From the NCBI RefSeq assembly GCF_016862175.1, contig NZ_BOML01000033.1, positions 124,001-188,000 of the forward strand: a stretch of DNA of 64,000 bases. The letters run 5' to 3'. The translations under genes and the position numbers were made by a program. Position 1 is the stretch's first letter. Every line of letters starts with the position of its first letter. This document shows positions 34,089 to 43,008 of the stretch, piece by piece. A model generated the notes under the pieces. It did not search any database. It had not been told where the DNA came from and was given only the letters and a program-made list of their open reading frames with translations. The DNA is from Paractinoplanes durhamensis (GTDB lineage: Bacteria > Actinomycetota > Actinomycetes > Mycobacteriales > Micromonosporaceae).

Positions 34089-36797
34089 ATGGACGCGGAC
34101 GTGCGGTTCGAGCTGCTCGGGCCGTTCCGGGCCCGGCGCGGCGATCGCGTCCTGCCGCTGGGTTCCGCACAGCGGCAGGCGGTGCTGGCCACGCTGCTCC
34201 TGCGGCCAGGACGGCCATTCGGCCGGGACGCTCTCATCCGCGCCGTCTGGGGTGAGGATTCCCCGGCGTACGCGGTGAATCAGCTCCAGAAGCACATGTC
34301 GGCCCTGCGCCGGGCCCTCACCCCGGACCGCGTCCTCACCTGGACCGACCACGGCTACGTCCTGACCGTGCCGCCCGGCGCCCGCGACCTCGACGAGTTC
34401 GAGCAGGCCGTCGCCCGCGCCCGGGAGACCGGCGACCCGGCCGCGTACCGGGCTGCCCTGGCGCTGTGGCGCGGACCGTTCTGCGCCGGCCTGCCCGGCC
34501 CGCTCCTGGCCGCCGAGCGCCGCCGGCTCGACGAGCAGCGGCTCGCGGTCGAGGCCGACCGGTGCGCGGCCGAGCTGGACCGGCCCGGTCGCGCCGACGT
34601 CACCGGCGACCTGCGCCGGCTGGTCGCCGAGCACCCGGCCGACGAACGGCTGTGCGGCCTGCTCATGCTGGCCCTGCACCGCACCGGCCACCGCCCGGCC
34701 GCGCTGGCCGAGTTCCGCCGCATCGACCGGCTGCTGCGCGAGGAGTACGGCGTCGAACCGGCCGCCGCCCTGCAGACCCTGCACCGCCGCGTCCTCGACG
34801 CCGACCCGGCCCTGGAGTCGCCCGCCGCCGCGCCGGTCGCCCCGATGCAGCTGCCGTCCGGGCTGCCCGGGTTCGTCGACCGGGAGTCCGAGCTGGACCG
34901 GCTGGACGCCCTGACCGACGGCCGCGACCCGGCCACCGTCGCGGTGCTGAGCGGCACCGCCGGCGTCGGCAAGACCAGCCTCGCGGTCCACTGGGCGCAC
35001 CAGGCCCGGCCCGGTTTCCCGGACGGCCAGCTCTACGCCGACCTGCGCGGCTTCGACCCGGACGGGGTGCCGGCCGACCCGGCCGAGGTGCTCCGCGGGT
35101 TCCTCGCCGCGCTGTCCGTCACCGCCGTGCCGCCGGGCCTGGCCGCGCAGACCGCCCTCTACCGCAGCCTGCTCGCCGGCCGCCGGATGCTGGTGCTGCT
35201 CGACAACGCCCGGAGCAGCGAACAGGTGCGCCCGCTGCTGCCCGGCACCCCCGGCTGCCTCACCGTGGTGACCAGCCGCAACGAGCTGACCGGCCTGGCG
35301 GTGGCCGAGGGCGCCCGGCCGATCACCCTGGAACGGCCCGGCTACGCGGCGGCCCGGCTGCTGCTCCGGGCCCGGCTCGGCGACGACCGGGTGGCCGCCG
35401 AACCGGCCGCGGTGACCGCGCTCATCGGTGCCTGCGCCCGGCTGCCGCTGGCCCTCGCGGTGGTGGCGGCCCGGGCGGTGGCCCGCCCCGGCATCTCCCT
35501 CGGCACGGTCGCCGAGCAGGTGCTCGACGGGCCGGCCGAGGACCGCAGCACCGATGTTCGGGCCGCGTTCGACTGGTCCTACCAGCAGCTCACCCGGCCC
35601 GGGGCGCGCCTGTTCCGGTTGCTCGGGCCGCATCCCGGGCCCGGGTTCGGGGTGGCCGCGGCGGCCAGCGCGGCCGGCCTGCCGGTGCCGGCGGTGCGGC
35701 GACTGCTGGCCGAACTGGCCGGGGCGCACCTGATCCGGGAGCAGCCGGACGGGCGGTATGAGGTGCACGATCTGCTCCGGTCGTACGCCATCAGTCGGCA
35801 CCTGCACGACGATCCGGACGAGGACCGCCGGGCCGCGACCACCCGCCTGCTCGATCATTATCTGCACTCCGCGCATGGCGCGGATGTGCTGCTCAAGCCG
35901 CACCGCGACGACCGGTTGCCGCTCGCCGCCGCGCTCGCCGGGGTGACGCCGGCGTCGTTCGCCGGCCGACCGGACGCCGCGGCGTGGCTGACCGCCGAGC
36001 TCCCGGTGCTGATCGCGCTGGTGCGGCGCACGGCCGAGCTCGGGCGGCCGGTGGTGCGGCTCGCCTGGACCATGGTGTCCTTTCTGGACTATGCCGGGTA
36101 TTGGCAGGAAAAGGTCGACGTGCTCGATGCGGCCCTGGCCGCCGCGCAGCGCCTCGACGACCCGGAACTGTGCGCCGAGACCCATCGGATGCTCGGATCG
36201 GCGCAGGTCAGGCTGGGTCGCTTCCGGGCCGCGCACGTGCACCTCGACCAGGCGCTGGCGCTCTGTGCCGGGCCCGGCGGACGGGCCCGGGTGCACCGGA
36301 CGGCGGCGTGGGTGCTGGAACGGCAGGGCCGGCATGCCGAGGCGCTCGACCGGGCCCGATGCGCGCTCGCCGATCATCACGCCGCCGGGAATCGGGTGGG
36401 GGAGGGGCGTGCGCTGAACGCGCTCGGCTGGTTCCATGCGCGACTCGGCGACCATCGGCGGGCTCTCGTGCGATGTGCGGCGGCGGTCGATCGGCAGCGG
36501 CTTCTGGGGGACCGGTTCGGCGAGGCGGAGACCCTGGACAGTCTCGGGTTCATCTATCGCAACCTGGGCGAATATGCCGCCGCGGCGGTGCACTATCGGT
36601 GGGCGGCCGGGCTCTACCGGGATTTCGGCGATCGCTTCAACGAGGCGGACACCCTGGTGTCGCTCGGCGACACCTACCGCGACGACGGGGCGATCGGGAC
36701 GGCGCGCGAGGCCTGGCGTACGGCGTTGGAGATCTTCGAGATTCTCGAACATCCGGACGCCGGCGGGGTGCGTGTCCGATTGCGGACCGCCCCTTGA
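34089..36797 (+). CDS. SARP/AfsR-type transcriptional regulator with NB-ARC and TPR domains
   Basis: A 902-residue regulator. Order: OmpR-like winged helix (1-90, FELLGPFRARRGDR... QKHMSALRRAL), bacterial transcriptional activation domain (about 95-240, DLDEFEQAVARAR to GVEPAAALQTLHRRVL), NB-ARC ATPase (P-loop SGTAGVGKTSLA near 288-298, MLVLLDNARSSEQVRPLLPG), a winged helix, and C-terminal TPRs (about 680-890). Such proteins activate secondary-metabolite clusters when ATP- and partner-bound. It sits just before a putative peptide precursor and a RiPP-type radical SAM gene and divergent from the 117-residue gene. ATG 34089 starts the conserved domain; the ribosome binding site is weak. Confidence 0.92.
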   Translation: MDADVRFELLGPFRARRGDRVLPLGSAQRQAVLATLLLRPGRPFGRDALIRAVWGEDSPAYAVNQLQKHMSALRRALTPDRVLTWTDHGYVLTVPPGARDLDEFEQAVARARETGDPAAYRAALALWRGPFCAGLPGPLLAAERRRLDEQRLAVEADRCAAELDRPGRADVTGDLRRLVAEHPADERLCGLLMLALHRTGHRPAALAEFRRIDRLLREEYGVEPAAALQTLHRRVLDADPALESPAAAPVAPMQLPSGLPGFVDRESELDRLDALTDGRDPATVAVLSGTAGVGKTSLAVHWAHQARPGFPDGQLYADLRGFDPDGVPADPAEVLRGFLAALSVTAVPPGLAAQTALYRSLLAGRRMLVLLDNARSSEQVRPLLPGTPGCLTVVTSRNELTGLAVAEGARPITLERPGYAAARLLLRARLGDDRVAAEPAAVTALIGACARLPLALAVVAARAVARPGISLGTVAEQVLDGPAEDRSTDVRAAFDWSYQQLTRPGARLFRLLGPHPGPGFGVAAAASAAGLPVPAVRRLLAELAGAHLIREQPDGRYEVHDLLRSYAISRHLHDDPDEDRRAATTRLLDHYLHSAHGADVLLKPHRDDRLPLAAALAGVTPASFAGRPDAAAWLTAELPVLIALVRRTAELGRPVVRLAWTMVSFLDYAGYWQEKVDVLDAALAAAQRLDDPELCAETHRMLGSAQVRLGRFRAAHVHLDQALALCAGPGGRARVHRTAAWVLERQGRHAEALDRARCALADHHAAGNRVGEGRALNALGWFHARLGDHRRALVRCAAAVDRQRLLGDRFGEAETLDSLGFIYRNLGEYAAAAVHYRWAAGLYRDFGDRFNEADTLVSLGDTYRDDGAIGTAREAWRTALEIFEILEHPDAGGVRVRLRTAP

Positions 36798-36841
36798 CCG
36801 GTCAGCGGTGGTGCGCGTTTCATCGGGGCCGGAGGTCAGCC

Positions 36842-37159
36842 ATGACGACCACGCGGATCACCCGACAGGACCTCGACAACCTCGCCGAGAAGATCGCCGG
36901 CCTGCAGCTGGACGAGCACGAGACGTCGGTGATGCTGGCCGTCTTCGCGCTCGCCGTCGACTCGCTCGGCCGCACCCTGCCCGATGTCCTGGTGCAGCGG
37001 AGCACACCCGGCGTGACGATCATCCAGGACGGCCCGTTGCCGGACCTCGGAACCATCTTCGACCAGGCGTTCGCACCGTCCGCTGCCGCTTCCGCCGCCG
37101 GTGACGACGACGGCAAGGACGACACGGTGGCGGTGACGTTCGGAAAGATCGGGCGGTGA
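36842..37159 (+). CDS. Putative RiPP precursor peptide
   Basis: A 105-residue acidic protein with a helical leader-like N-terminus (LDNLAEKIAGLQLDEHETSV then MLAVFALAVDSLG) and a flexible Ser/Ala/Gly/Asp-rich C-terminus ending FGKIGR. GGAGG is 6 bp before the ATG. The stop overlaps the GTG of the radical SAM gene (GTGA), so the two are made together. Short proteins directly before RiPP maturation radical SAM genes are usually substrates. The core residues cannot be identified; it could instead be an accessory recognition protein. No known precursor family recognised. Confidence 0.6.
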   Translation: MTTTRITRQDLDNLAEKIAGLQLDEHETSVMLAVFALAVDSLGRTLPDVLVQRSTPGVTIIQDGPLPDLGTIFDQAFAPSAAASAAGDDDGKDDTVAVTFGKIGR

Positions 37160-38820
37160 CCGGGGCGGTCGTCCTGGTCTCCATGCCGTTCGCCGACGGG
37201 CCGTCGCTGCAGCTCGGCCTGCTCAAACCGGCCGTCGCGGCGGCCGGCTTCCCGGTTCGCACGCTGCACGCCGGGCTGGATCTGGCCGCCCGGATCGGGA
37301 TGCCCGCCTACCGGCAGCTGGCCGCGCATCGCGGGCGGATGTTCGGCGACTGGCTGTTCTCGGTGCAGGCCTTCGGCTCCGCGGCGCCCGACCCGGACGG
37401 GTTGATGGTGTCCCGGTTCGCCGCGGACGCCCCCGACCTGGACCTCATGAAGATCCGGGACGCCGTCGTGCCCGAGTATCTGGACGCGCTGGCCGCCGAT
37501 CCGGTGTTCGACGACGCGACCGTGGTCGGATTCACCTCGACCTTTCAGCAGAATGTGGCGTCGTTCGCGCTGGCCCGGCGGCTCAAGGCGCGGTTTCCGT
37601 CGCTGGTCACCGTGTTCGGGGGCGCCAACTTCGACCCGCCGATGGGCGCCGAGTATCTGCGGGCGATGGACTGCGTCGACCACGTGGTGTCCGGGCCGGG
37701 CGAGGTCGCGCTGCCCGAGTTGCTCGGCGGCACCGCGTCGGGGTCGGCCTTCCCGCCCGACTACGACGAATACTTCGAGCGGGCCGAACGCCTCGGGCTG
37801 CTCGACCGGGAGAAGGTGCGGCTGCCGTTCGAGTCGAGCCGGGGCTGCTGGTGGGGCGCCAAACATCACTGCACGTTCTGCGGTCTCAACGGCACCACGA
37901 TGGCCTATCGGTCGAAGCCGCCCGAACAGGTCCTGGCCGAGCTGGCCGGCCTGGCCCGGCGCTACCGGACGTTCCGCTTCGACGCGGTCGACAACATCCT
38001 CGACCCCGCGTATCTGAAGACGGTCATGCCCGCCCTCACCGAGTCCGGCTACGACCTGTTCTACGAGGTCAAGGCCAATCTGGGGCGCGCGCAGCTGCGG
38101 TTGCTGGCGCAGGCCGGCGTACGCCGCTTGCAGCCCGGTCTGGAATCTTTGAGCACCCGGGTGCTGGGGTTGATGCGCAAGGGGGTGCGGGCCTCGCAGA
38201 ACGTCAACCTGCTGCGGTGGGCGCGCTACTACGACATCGACGTGGCCTGGAATCTGTTGTGGGGTTTCCCCGGTGAGACCGCTGAGGATTACCGCGCGCA
38301 GACCGAGCTCCTCCCGCACCTGGTTCACCTGCAGCCACCCGGCTCGGCCGACCGGATCTGGCTGGAGCGATTCAGCCCGCTGTTCACGTCGACCGTGTCA
38401 CCTTCGCCGGAACCCAGCTATCGCTACGTTTATCCGCCGTCGGTCGACCTGTCGAAAGCCGCCTACTTCTTCGACTGGCCCGACGACCTGCCCCCGTACG
38501 AGGAACTGCGCCTCGGCGTTGTCGCCTGGCAGGACCGATGGCGTACCCGCCCGTCCCTCACCTATCGCTGGATTCCCGGCCTCCTGCAGATCCGGGACCG
38601 GCGCGGCCATGATGGCACCTACACGTTTCCCGACCCCGTGGCCGGCATCCACGAGGCCTGCGCCGAACGCCCACGGACCGCCGTCGCCGTGGCTCGCGAA
38701 CTGGCTTTGCCGGAAGAGACCGTTCGCGCGACGTTCGCGGCGCTGGCTGACCGCGGCCTGATGTTCCTCGACGGCGACCGTGCACTCGCTCTGGCACTGC
38801 CGGCTGTCGCGGGCCGGTAG
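37156..38820 (+). CDS. RiPP-maturation radical SAM enzyme with B12-binding-like N-terminus
   Basis: A 554-residue enzyme. The opening VVLVSMPFADGPSLQLGLLK and FGDWLFSVQAFG match the RiPP maturation radical SAM protein 1 family (TIGR03975 type). A cobalamin-binding-like domain spans about 100-190 (VTVFGGANFDP). The radical SAM cluster is C231-x7-C239-x2-C242 (SSRGCWWGAKHHCTFCG). LQPGLESLSTRVLGLMRKG is the SAM/AdoMet region, and the C-terminus ends in a winged-helix-like ERPRTAVAVARELALPE. It probably methylates or cross-links a peptide; the adjacent 105-residue protein is the candidate substrate. Confidence 0.9.
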   Translation: MTGAVVLVSMPFADGPSLQLGLLKPAVAAAGFPVRTLHAGLDLAARIGMPAYRQLAAHRGRMFGDWLFSVQAFGSAAPDPDGLMVSRFAADAPDLDLMKIRDAVVPEYLDALAADPVFDDATVVGFTSTFQQNVASFALARRLKARFPSLVTVFGGANFDPPMGAEYLRAMDCVDHVVSGPGEVALPELLGGTASGSAFPPDYDEYFERAERLGLLDREKVRLPFESSRGCWWGAKHHCTFCGLNGTTMAYRSKPPEQVLAELAGLARRYRTFRFDAVDNILDPAYLKTVMPALTESGYDLFYEVKANLGRAQLRLLAQAGVRRLQPGLESLSTRVLGLMRKGVRASQNVNLLRWARYYDIDVAWNLLWGFPGETAEDYRAQTELLPHLVHLQPPGSADRIWLERFSPLFTSTVSPSPEPSYRYVYPPSVDLSKAAYFFDWPDDLPPYEELRLGVVAWQDRWRTRPSLTYRWIPGLLQIRDRRGHDGTYTFPDPVAGIHEACAERPRTAVAVARELALPEETVRATFAALADRGLMFLDGDRALALALPAVAGR

Positions 38821-38830
38821 ATTTCAGCTC

Positions 38831-39922
38831 GTGGGTGTTCATCAGCTGTCGCGCCAGGAAGCACGGCGGATCGCGGTGCGGGCGCAACTGCTCGACGCCG
38901 CCCGGCCGGACGGGCTGCTCGACATGGTGCACGGCCTGACCCTGTTGCAGCACGACCAGACCGCCGCGGTGGCGCCGAGCGCCCACCTGGTCGCCTGGAG
39001 CCGGCTGGGCCCGGCCTATTCGCCGGCCGACCTGACCCGGGCGCTGGCCACCCGGGAGCTGATCGATCTGCAGGGCCTGATCCGGCCGGCCGCCGACCTG
39101 GCGCTGTTCCGGGCGGAGATGGCGGCGTGGCCGGGGGATTCGGCGTGGCGTTCGCAGCGGGCGCAGTGGCTCGAGGCGAACGACGCCTGCCGCCGCGACA
39201 TCCTGCGCCGGCTGGCCGCCGACGGCGAGTCGGCCGCCCAGGACCTGCCGGACACCTGCGCGGTGCCGTGGAAGTCGACGGGCTGGACCAACGACCGCAA
39301 CGTCCTGCAGATGCTCGAGATGATGGTCGCCCGCGGCGAGGTGGCGGTGTCCTCCCGGCACCGCGGCGAGCGCCGGTTCGACCTGGCCGAACGGGTCTAC
39401 CCGGACGTGCCCGCGGTGCCGGCGGCGGAAGCGGCCCGCAGGCGGAACGAACGGCGCCTGTCGGCGCTGGGCATCGCCCGGGCCCGGGCGGCCGAGACGA
39501 TGATCGAGCCGAACGGCGCCGGCGACGTCGGCGAAGAGGCGCAGATCGAGGGCGTACGCGGCAAATGGCGGGTCGATCCCGCCCAGCTGGACCAGCCCTT
39601 CGAGGGCCGGGTGGCGCTGTTGTCCCCGTTGGACCGCCTGATCTTCGACCGCAAGCGGATGACCGATCTCTTCGCGTTCGACTACCAGCTGGAGATGTAC
39701 AAACCGGCCGCCAAGCGCCGCTGGGGCTATTGGGCGCTGCCGATCCTCGACGGCGACCGCCTGGTCGGCAAGGTGGACGCGACCGCCGACCGGAAAGCCG
39801 GCGTGCTGCGGGTGGACGCGATCCACGAGGACGAGCCGTTCGACGAGTCCGAGGTGACCCGGGAGATCGAGTCGCTGGCCGAGTGGCTGGGGCTGGACCT
39901 CGCCGGCTCGATCGCCGTGTAG
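38831..39922 (+). CDS. Winged-helix DNA-binding protein of the YcaQ family
   Basis: A 363-residue protein with the YcaQ/HTH_42 pattern: LSRQEARRIAVRAQLL, LTLLQHDQTAAVAPSAHLV at the N-terminus and VALLSPLDRLIFDRKR, LFAFDYQLEMYKPAAKRRWG and YWALPILDGDRLVGKVDATA near the C-terminus. E. coli YcaQ (AlkX) is a DNA glycosylase that repairs interstrand crosslinks, and Streptomyces AlkZ protects against its own natural product, so near a biosynthetic locus a self-protection role is conceivable. GTG 38831 is chosen; the ribosome binding site is weak. It starts 10 bp after the radical SAM stop. Confidence 0.88.
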   Translation: MGVHQLSRQEARRIAVRAQLLDAARPDGLLDMVHGLTLLQHDQTAAVAPSAHLVAWSRLGPAYSPADLTRALATRELIDLQGLIRPAADLALFRAEMAAWPGDSAWRSQRAQWLEANDACRRDILRRLAADGESAAQDLPDTCAVPWKSTGWTNDRNVLQMLEMMVARGEVAVSSRHRGERRFDLAERVYPDVPAVPAAEAARRRNERRLSALGIARARAAETMIEPNGAGDVGEEAQIEGVRGKWRVDPAQLDQPFEGRVALLSPLDRLIFDRKRMTDLFAFDYQLEMYKPAAKRRWGYWALPILDGDRLVGKVDATADRKAGVLRVDAIHEDEPFDESEVTREIESLAEWLGLDLAGSIAV

Positions 39923-40106
39923 CCACATTTACGCATGTCAATAGTAAGTTGCAGCAAAATTAGCCTTGAAAAAAGCACCGATTAAAGGTCTCCTAAGACA
40001 TTCATCTGTGTCGAACTGTTTTCGGACCTATTACCGAGGCATATGTTCCTCCCGTACGCCCCATCTTGACCGAACAAAGGTGGGTACTCGAGGAAAGGTC
40101 CAAAAA

Positions 40107-40826
40107 ATGAAAAGGCCACGCATTCTCATCGGTGCGGCCGTGCTGGCCGTAGCACTCGTCGGCTCCGCCTCCGTGGTGAGCCTGGCGTCCGCCGCCACCG
40201 ATGTGAAAGTCACCGCCTCGATCAAGGTGACCGGCACGTTCGACGGTGGCGGTAAGCGCTACATCGGCTCCGGCGACCTCGGCAGCGGTGGCCAGGCCGA
40301 AGGCCAGGATCCGATTTTCGACCTGGCGGCCGGTGCGACCCTGAAGAACGTCATCCTCGGCTCCCCGGCCGCCGACGGCGTCCACTGCGCGGGAAGCTGC
40401 AACCTCACCAACGTCGTCTGGCAGGACGTCGGCGAGGACGCCGCCACCTTCCGCGGCACCAACGCGACCGTCGTGGTCAGCGGCGGCAGCGCCGCCAGCG
40501 CCTCGGACAAGGTGTTCCAGGACAACCGCGGCGCCGGCGGCTCGGTGACCATCAAGAACTTCAAGGTCAGCAACTTCGGCAAGCTCTACCGCTCCTGCGG
40601 CAACTGCTCGACCCAGGCAGCCCGCAAGGTGACGATCACCGGCGTCACCGCCACCAGCGGCAAGGTGATCGCCGGCGTCAACACCAACTACGGCGACGTC
40701 GCGACCCTGAAGGGCAACAGCATCGGCAGCATCCCCACCTGCTGGCTCTACACCGGCAACAACACCGGCGCCGAGCCGGTCAAGACCGGCAGCGGCGCCA
40801 ACGGCAAGAACTGCATCGTCTCCTGA
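40107..40826 (+). CDS. Secreted pectate lyase, PL3 family
   Basis: A 239-residue enzyme that cleaves polygalacturonate by beta-elimination. The signal peptide is KRPRILIGAAVLAVALVG to about LASAATD. The PL3 hallmarks DGVHCAGSCNLTNVVWQDVG and EDAATFRG follow, and VFQDNRGAGGSVTIKNF and ARKVTITG fit the right-handed beta-helix. Multiple cysteines suggest disulfides outside the cell. AGGAAAGG is about 9 bp before the ATG; an upstream ATG at 39966 would destroy the signal peptide position. Upstream DNA (39930-40090) is AT-rich compared with its neighbours. A terminator follows. Confidence 0.92.
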   Translation: MKRPRILIGAAVLAVALVGSASVVSLASAATDVKVTASIKVTGTFDGGGKRYIGSGDLGSGGQAEGQDPIFDLAAGATLKNVILGSPAADGVHCAGSCNLTNVVWQDVGEDAATFRGTNATVVVSGGSAASASDKVFQDNRGAGGSVTIKNFKVSNFGKLYRSCGNCSTQAARKVTITGVTATSGKVIAGVNTNYGDVATLKGNSIGSIPTCWLYTGNNTGAEPVKTGSGANGKNCIVS

Positions 40827-40841
40827 CAGCGTTATCAGCGA

Positions 40842-40881
40842 CGGAACGGCCCCTCGGTCTCGATGCCGAGGGGCCGTTCCG
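40842..40881 (+). terminator. Rho-independent-type terminator
   Basis: A perfect 16-bp inverted repeat (CGGAACGGCCCCTCGG and complement) with an 8-nt loop, 16 bp after the pectate lyase stop. Confidence 0.8.
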
Positions 40882-41002
40882 CTCGCTCAGAAGGGGCTGG
40901 CGTTGGCGGGCTGCCGAGGGGCGGTGCGTCGCCGTAGCCGTAGTGCTGGCCGGCGCTGCTGATCAGCAGGTAGCCGCCGCCGGAGTAACCCGCAGGGCCT
41001 GG

Positions 41003-41332
41003 TCAGTCGCGGGCTTTCAACTCGGCCAGCAGGCCGTCCCGGTCGGTCAGCACCTCACCCAGGATGCGGCGGCCGGCGGCCAGCAGATCGGCCACGGCGG
41101 GGGTGCTCAACGCGTACATCACCAAGCCGCCCTGGCGGAAGCTCACCACGATGCCGGCCCGGCGGAGCAGCGCCAGCTGCTGGGAGAGATTCGACGGCTC
41201 GACGTCGATCTCGGCCAGCAGGTCGCGGACCGGGCGCGGGCCCGCCTGCAGCAGTTCGAGGACCCGGATGCGAACCGGATGACCGAGGGTGCGGAACATT
41301 TCGGCCTTCGCCTGGTACAGCGGCACCGACAT
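41003..41332 (-). CDS. ArsR-family transcriptional repressor
   Basis: A 109-residue winged-helix repressor: FRTLGHPVRIRVLELLQ, VRDLLAEIDVEPSNLSQQLA as recognition helix, then LLRRAGIVVSFRQGGLVMYAL as wing. No metal-binding CVC motif is seen, so it may be a non-metal member. The dinucleotide-rich GGGGGGAC precedes the ATG. It stands alone between the pectate lyase gene (convergent) and the roadblock gene (divergent). Effector unknown. Confidence 0.9.
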   Translation of the reverse strand: MSVPLYQAKAEMFRTLGHPVRIRVLELLQAGPRPVRDLLAEIDVEPSNLSQQLALLRRAGIVVSFRQGGLVMYALSTPAVADLLAAGRRILGEVLTDRDGLLAELKARD

Positions 41333-41561
41333 GCGCGTCCCCCCAGGTGTGTTCGCAGCGGTATCCGGCCTATAACTGCGCGCGCGCCGAACGGTTACGC
41401 CGCATGAAGTGATGCGTAGTTGCAGAATTCTTCAAGTCGGTTGGCTTGCCAAATAAAGATTTCACCGGTGGTCACTGCCGCATCGGACATCGTGTCCGAT
41501 CGACTCGTGCGATCGCCCGGCATGGTCGTCGCATCCCCAGCCAACCCACGGGAGGACTCCG

Positions 41562-41933
41562 ATGGCAGAGATGGACGTTGCACTCAAGGACGCGATGCAG
41601 ATTCATGGCGCCATCGGTGTCGCCCTCGTCGACCACACCAGTGGCATGGCGCTCGGGACCGTCGGCGGTGACAAGGATTTCGACCTCATCACCGCCGCGG
41701 CCGCCAACACCGATGTGATCCGGGCCAAGCTGCGCACCATGGAGATGCTCGGCCTGGACGAGTCGATCGAGGACGTCCTGGTGACGCTCGACTCGCAGTA
41801 CCACCTGATCCGCCCGCTCACCGCGCGATCGGGGCACGGGCTCTTCCTCTACCTGGCGCTCAAGAAGGACCGGGCCAACCTCGCCATGGCCCGCCACCAG
41901 CTGCGGAACATCGAAAAGTCGCTGGAGATCTAG
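41562..41933 (+). CDS. Roadblock/LC7-domain protein
   Basis: A 123-residue protein of the roadblock fold (KDAMQIHGAIGVALVDHTSG, SQYHLIRPLTARSGHGLFLYL), which usually serves as a dimeric partner of small Ras-like GTPases. GGGAGGA lies 6-7 bp before the ATG. Here it is solitary, without the GTPase, DUF742 and histidine-kinase-like genes that accompany it in the conservon operons of actinomycetes, so its partner is elsewhere. Cytoplasmic. Confidence 0.88.
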   Translation: MAEMDVALKDAMQIHGAIGVALVDHTSGMALGTVGGDKDFDLITAAAANTDVIRAKLRTMEMLGLDESIEDVLVTLDSQYHLIRPLTARSGHGLFLYLALKKDRANLAMARHQLRNIEKSLEI

Positions 41934-41936
41934 GAA

Positions 41937-42920
41937 CTATTGCACCGGGTTCCAGCCGTCGGCGCCGGCCAGGTACTTCTGCGACGTGTAGTTGGCCGCC
42001 GTCGACGCGCTCATCTGCGGGCGGTCACTCGTGCCCTGGGTGACGCCGGCGCCGCTGTTGTTGTACTCGGTGAAGCGGCACGTCTTCCAGGAGAAACCGC
42101 TCATGTCCTGCCACGCCCCGGCCTGCCGGACGTGGCTGCCGAGCGACGAGTCCCGGATGAGCACCTGACCGATGGCGTCGGTCGCGCCGCCGGCGTGCCA
42201 GCAGCGGCCGAGCGCCACGGTCTGCGCCGCCGGGCCCTGCAGGGTGGACCGGGTGATCAGGATCCCGTACGCGTTGGAAGCGTTCGTCGCCGCCGCGGTG
42301 ATGTAGCCGTTGTTGCTGCTCCCGCGGTCCAGCGACTTGATCGTGCTGCTGTCGATGACGAGCGCGCCGTTGCCGTAGATGAAGTCGACGTCGCCCTCGA
42401 TGTAGCTCTTGTAGACGTACTGCCGCACCTGCTTGCTGCCGGTGCCGCCCCACGACAGGAACGTGTCCTGGCGACCGAGGAGTCGCACGTTGCGGTAGAC
42501 CTGACGATCGCCACCGGCATAAAGAGCAAGAGCCTGACTGCCGATGCCGTACGTGTTGGCAATGGTCACCCCGGTGATCGAGGTGTTGGCCGCGAGGTTG
42601 AGCACGGTCGCGCTGCCGGTGGCGCCGCCGGTGGACTGCGGCACGTTCCCGGTGATCACGATGTCGGTCGCGGTGCCGGTGGCGCCCTTGATGGTGATCC
42701 CGGACTTGCTGGCCGGGATGGAGACCTGGCCCTTGTAGGTGCCGGCCTTGACCGAGATGGTGTCGCCGGCAGCGGCCTTGGCCAGCGCGGCCTGGATGGT
42801 GGTGTAGTTGCCGGAGCCGTCGGCGGCCACGACGTAGGTGGTGGCGGCGGACGCGGCGGTGGCCGTCGCGACGAGGGCGACGGCCACGACGGTGAGGACG
42901 GCGAGCGTGGGACGGTGCAT
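41937..42920 (-). CDS. Secreted pectinesterase, CE8 family (1)
   Basis: A 327-residue enzyme that removes methyl esters from pectin. A signal peptide (MHRPTLAVLTVVAVALVAT to ASA) precedes a right-handed beta-helix. Active-site features are QALALYAGGDRQ, LLGRQDTFLSWG (Gln and Asp), YIEGDVDFIYGNG (catalytic Asp) and ALGRCWHAGG with an Arg/Trp pair. ATG 42920 has GGAGGAGGT upstream; an ATG at 42950 would add ten polar residues ahead of the signal peptide. Its upstream region carries a TAAGG/TTCCT motif also found before other pectin genes. Convergent to the roadblock gene. Confidence 0.93.
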   Translation of the reverse strand: MHRPTLAVLTVVAVALVATATAASAATTYVVAADGSGNYTTIQAALAKAAAGDTISVKAGTYKGQVSIPASKSGITIKGATGTATDIVITGNVPQSTGGATGSATVLNLAANTSITGVTIANTYGIGSQALALYAGGDRQVYRNVRLLGRQDTFLSWGGTGSKQVRQYVYKSYIEGDVDFIYGNGALVIDSSTIKSLDRGSSNNGYITAAATNASNAYGILITRSTLQGPAAQTVALGRCWHAGGATDAIGQVLIRDSSLGSHVRQAGAWQDMSGFSWKTCRFTEYNNSGAGVTQGTSDRPQMSASTAANYTSQKYLAGADGWNPVQ

Positions 42921-42989
42921 GGGGGACCTCCTCCGCGCCCGCGTTCCCACGACACCGCGAGCCGGATCGACGATGGTGGATGTAATTTA

Positions 42990-43008
42990 GCTCAGGAAAG
43001 GCCTTACT
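42990..43008 (-). promoter_or_regulatory. Shared motif before pectinesterase 1 (AGTAAGGCCTTTCCTGAGC)
   Basis: On the minus strand this 19-mer matches the motifs at 45669-45687 and 54029-54047 over GTAAG-SS-CWTTCCT. It lies about 70 bp upstream of the pectinesterase start and touches the 3' end of the GH43 gene. Confidence 0.45.

Noticed and set aside
34074..36752. 892-residue open frame on the minus strand over the SARP regulator
   Set aside because: Antisense shadow with Gly/Arg/Gln-rich product and no ribosome binding site; the plus-strand protein has clear domains.
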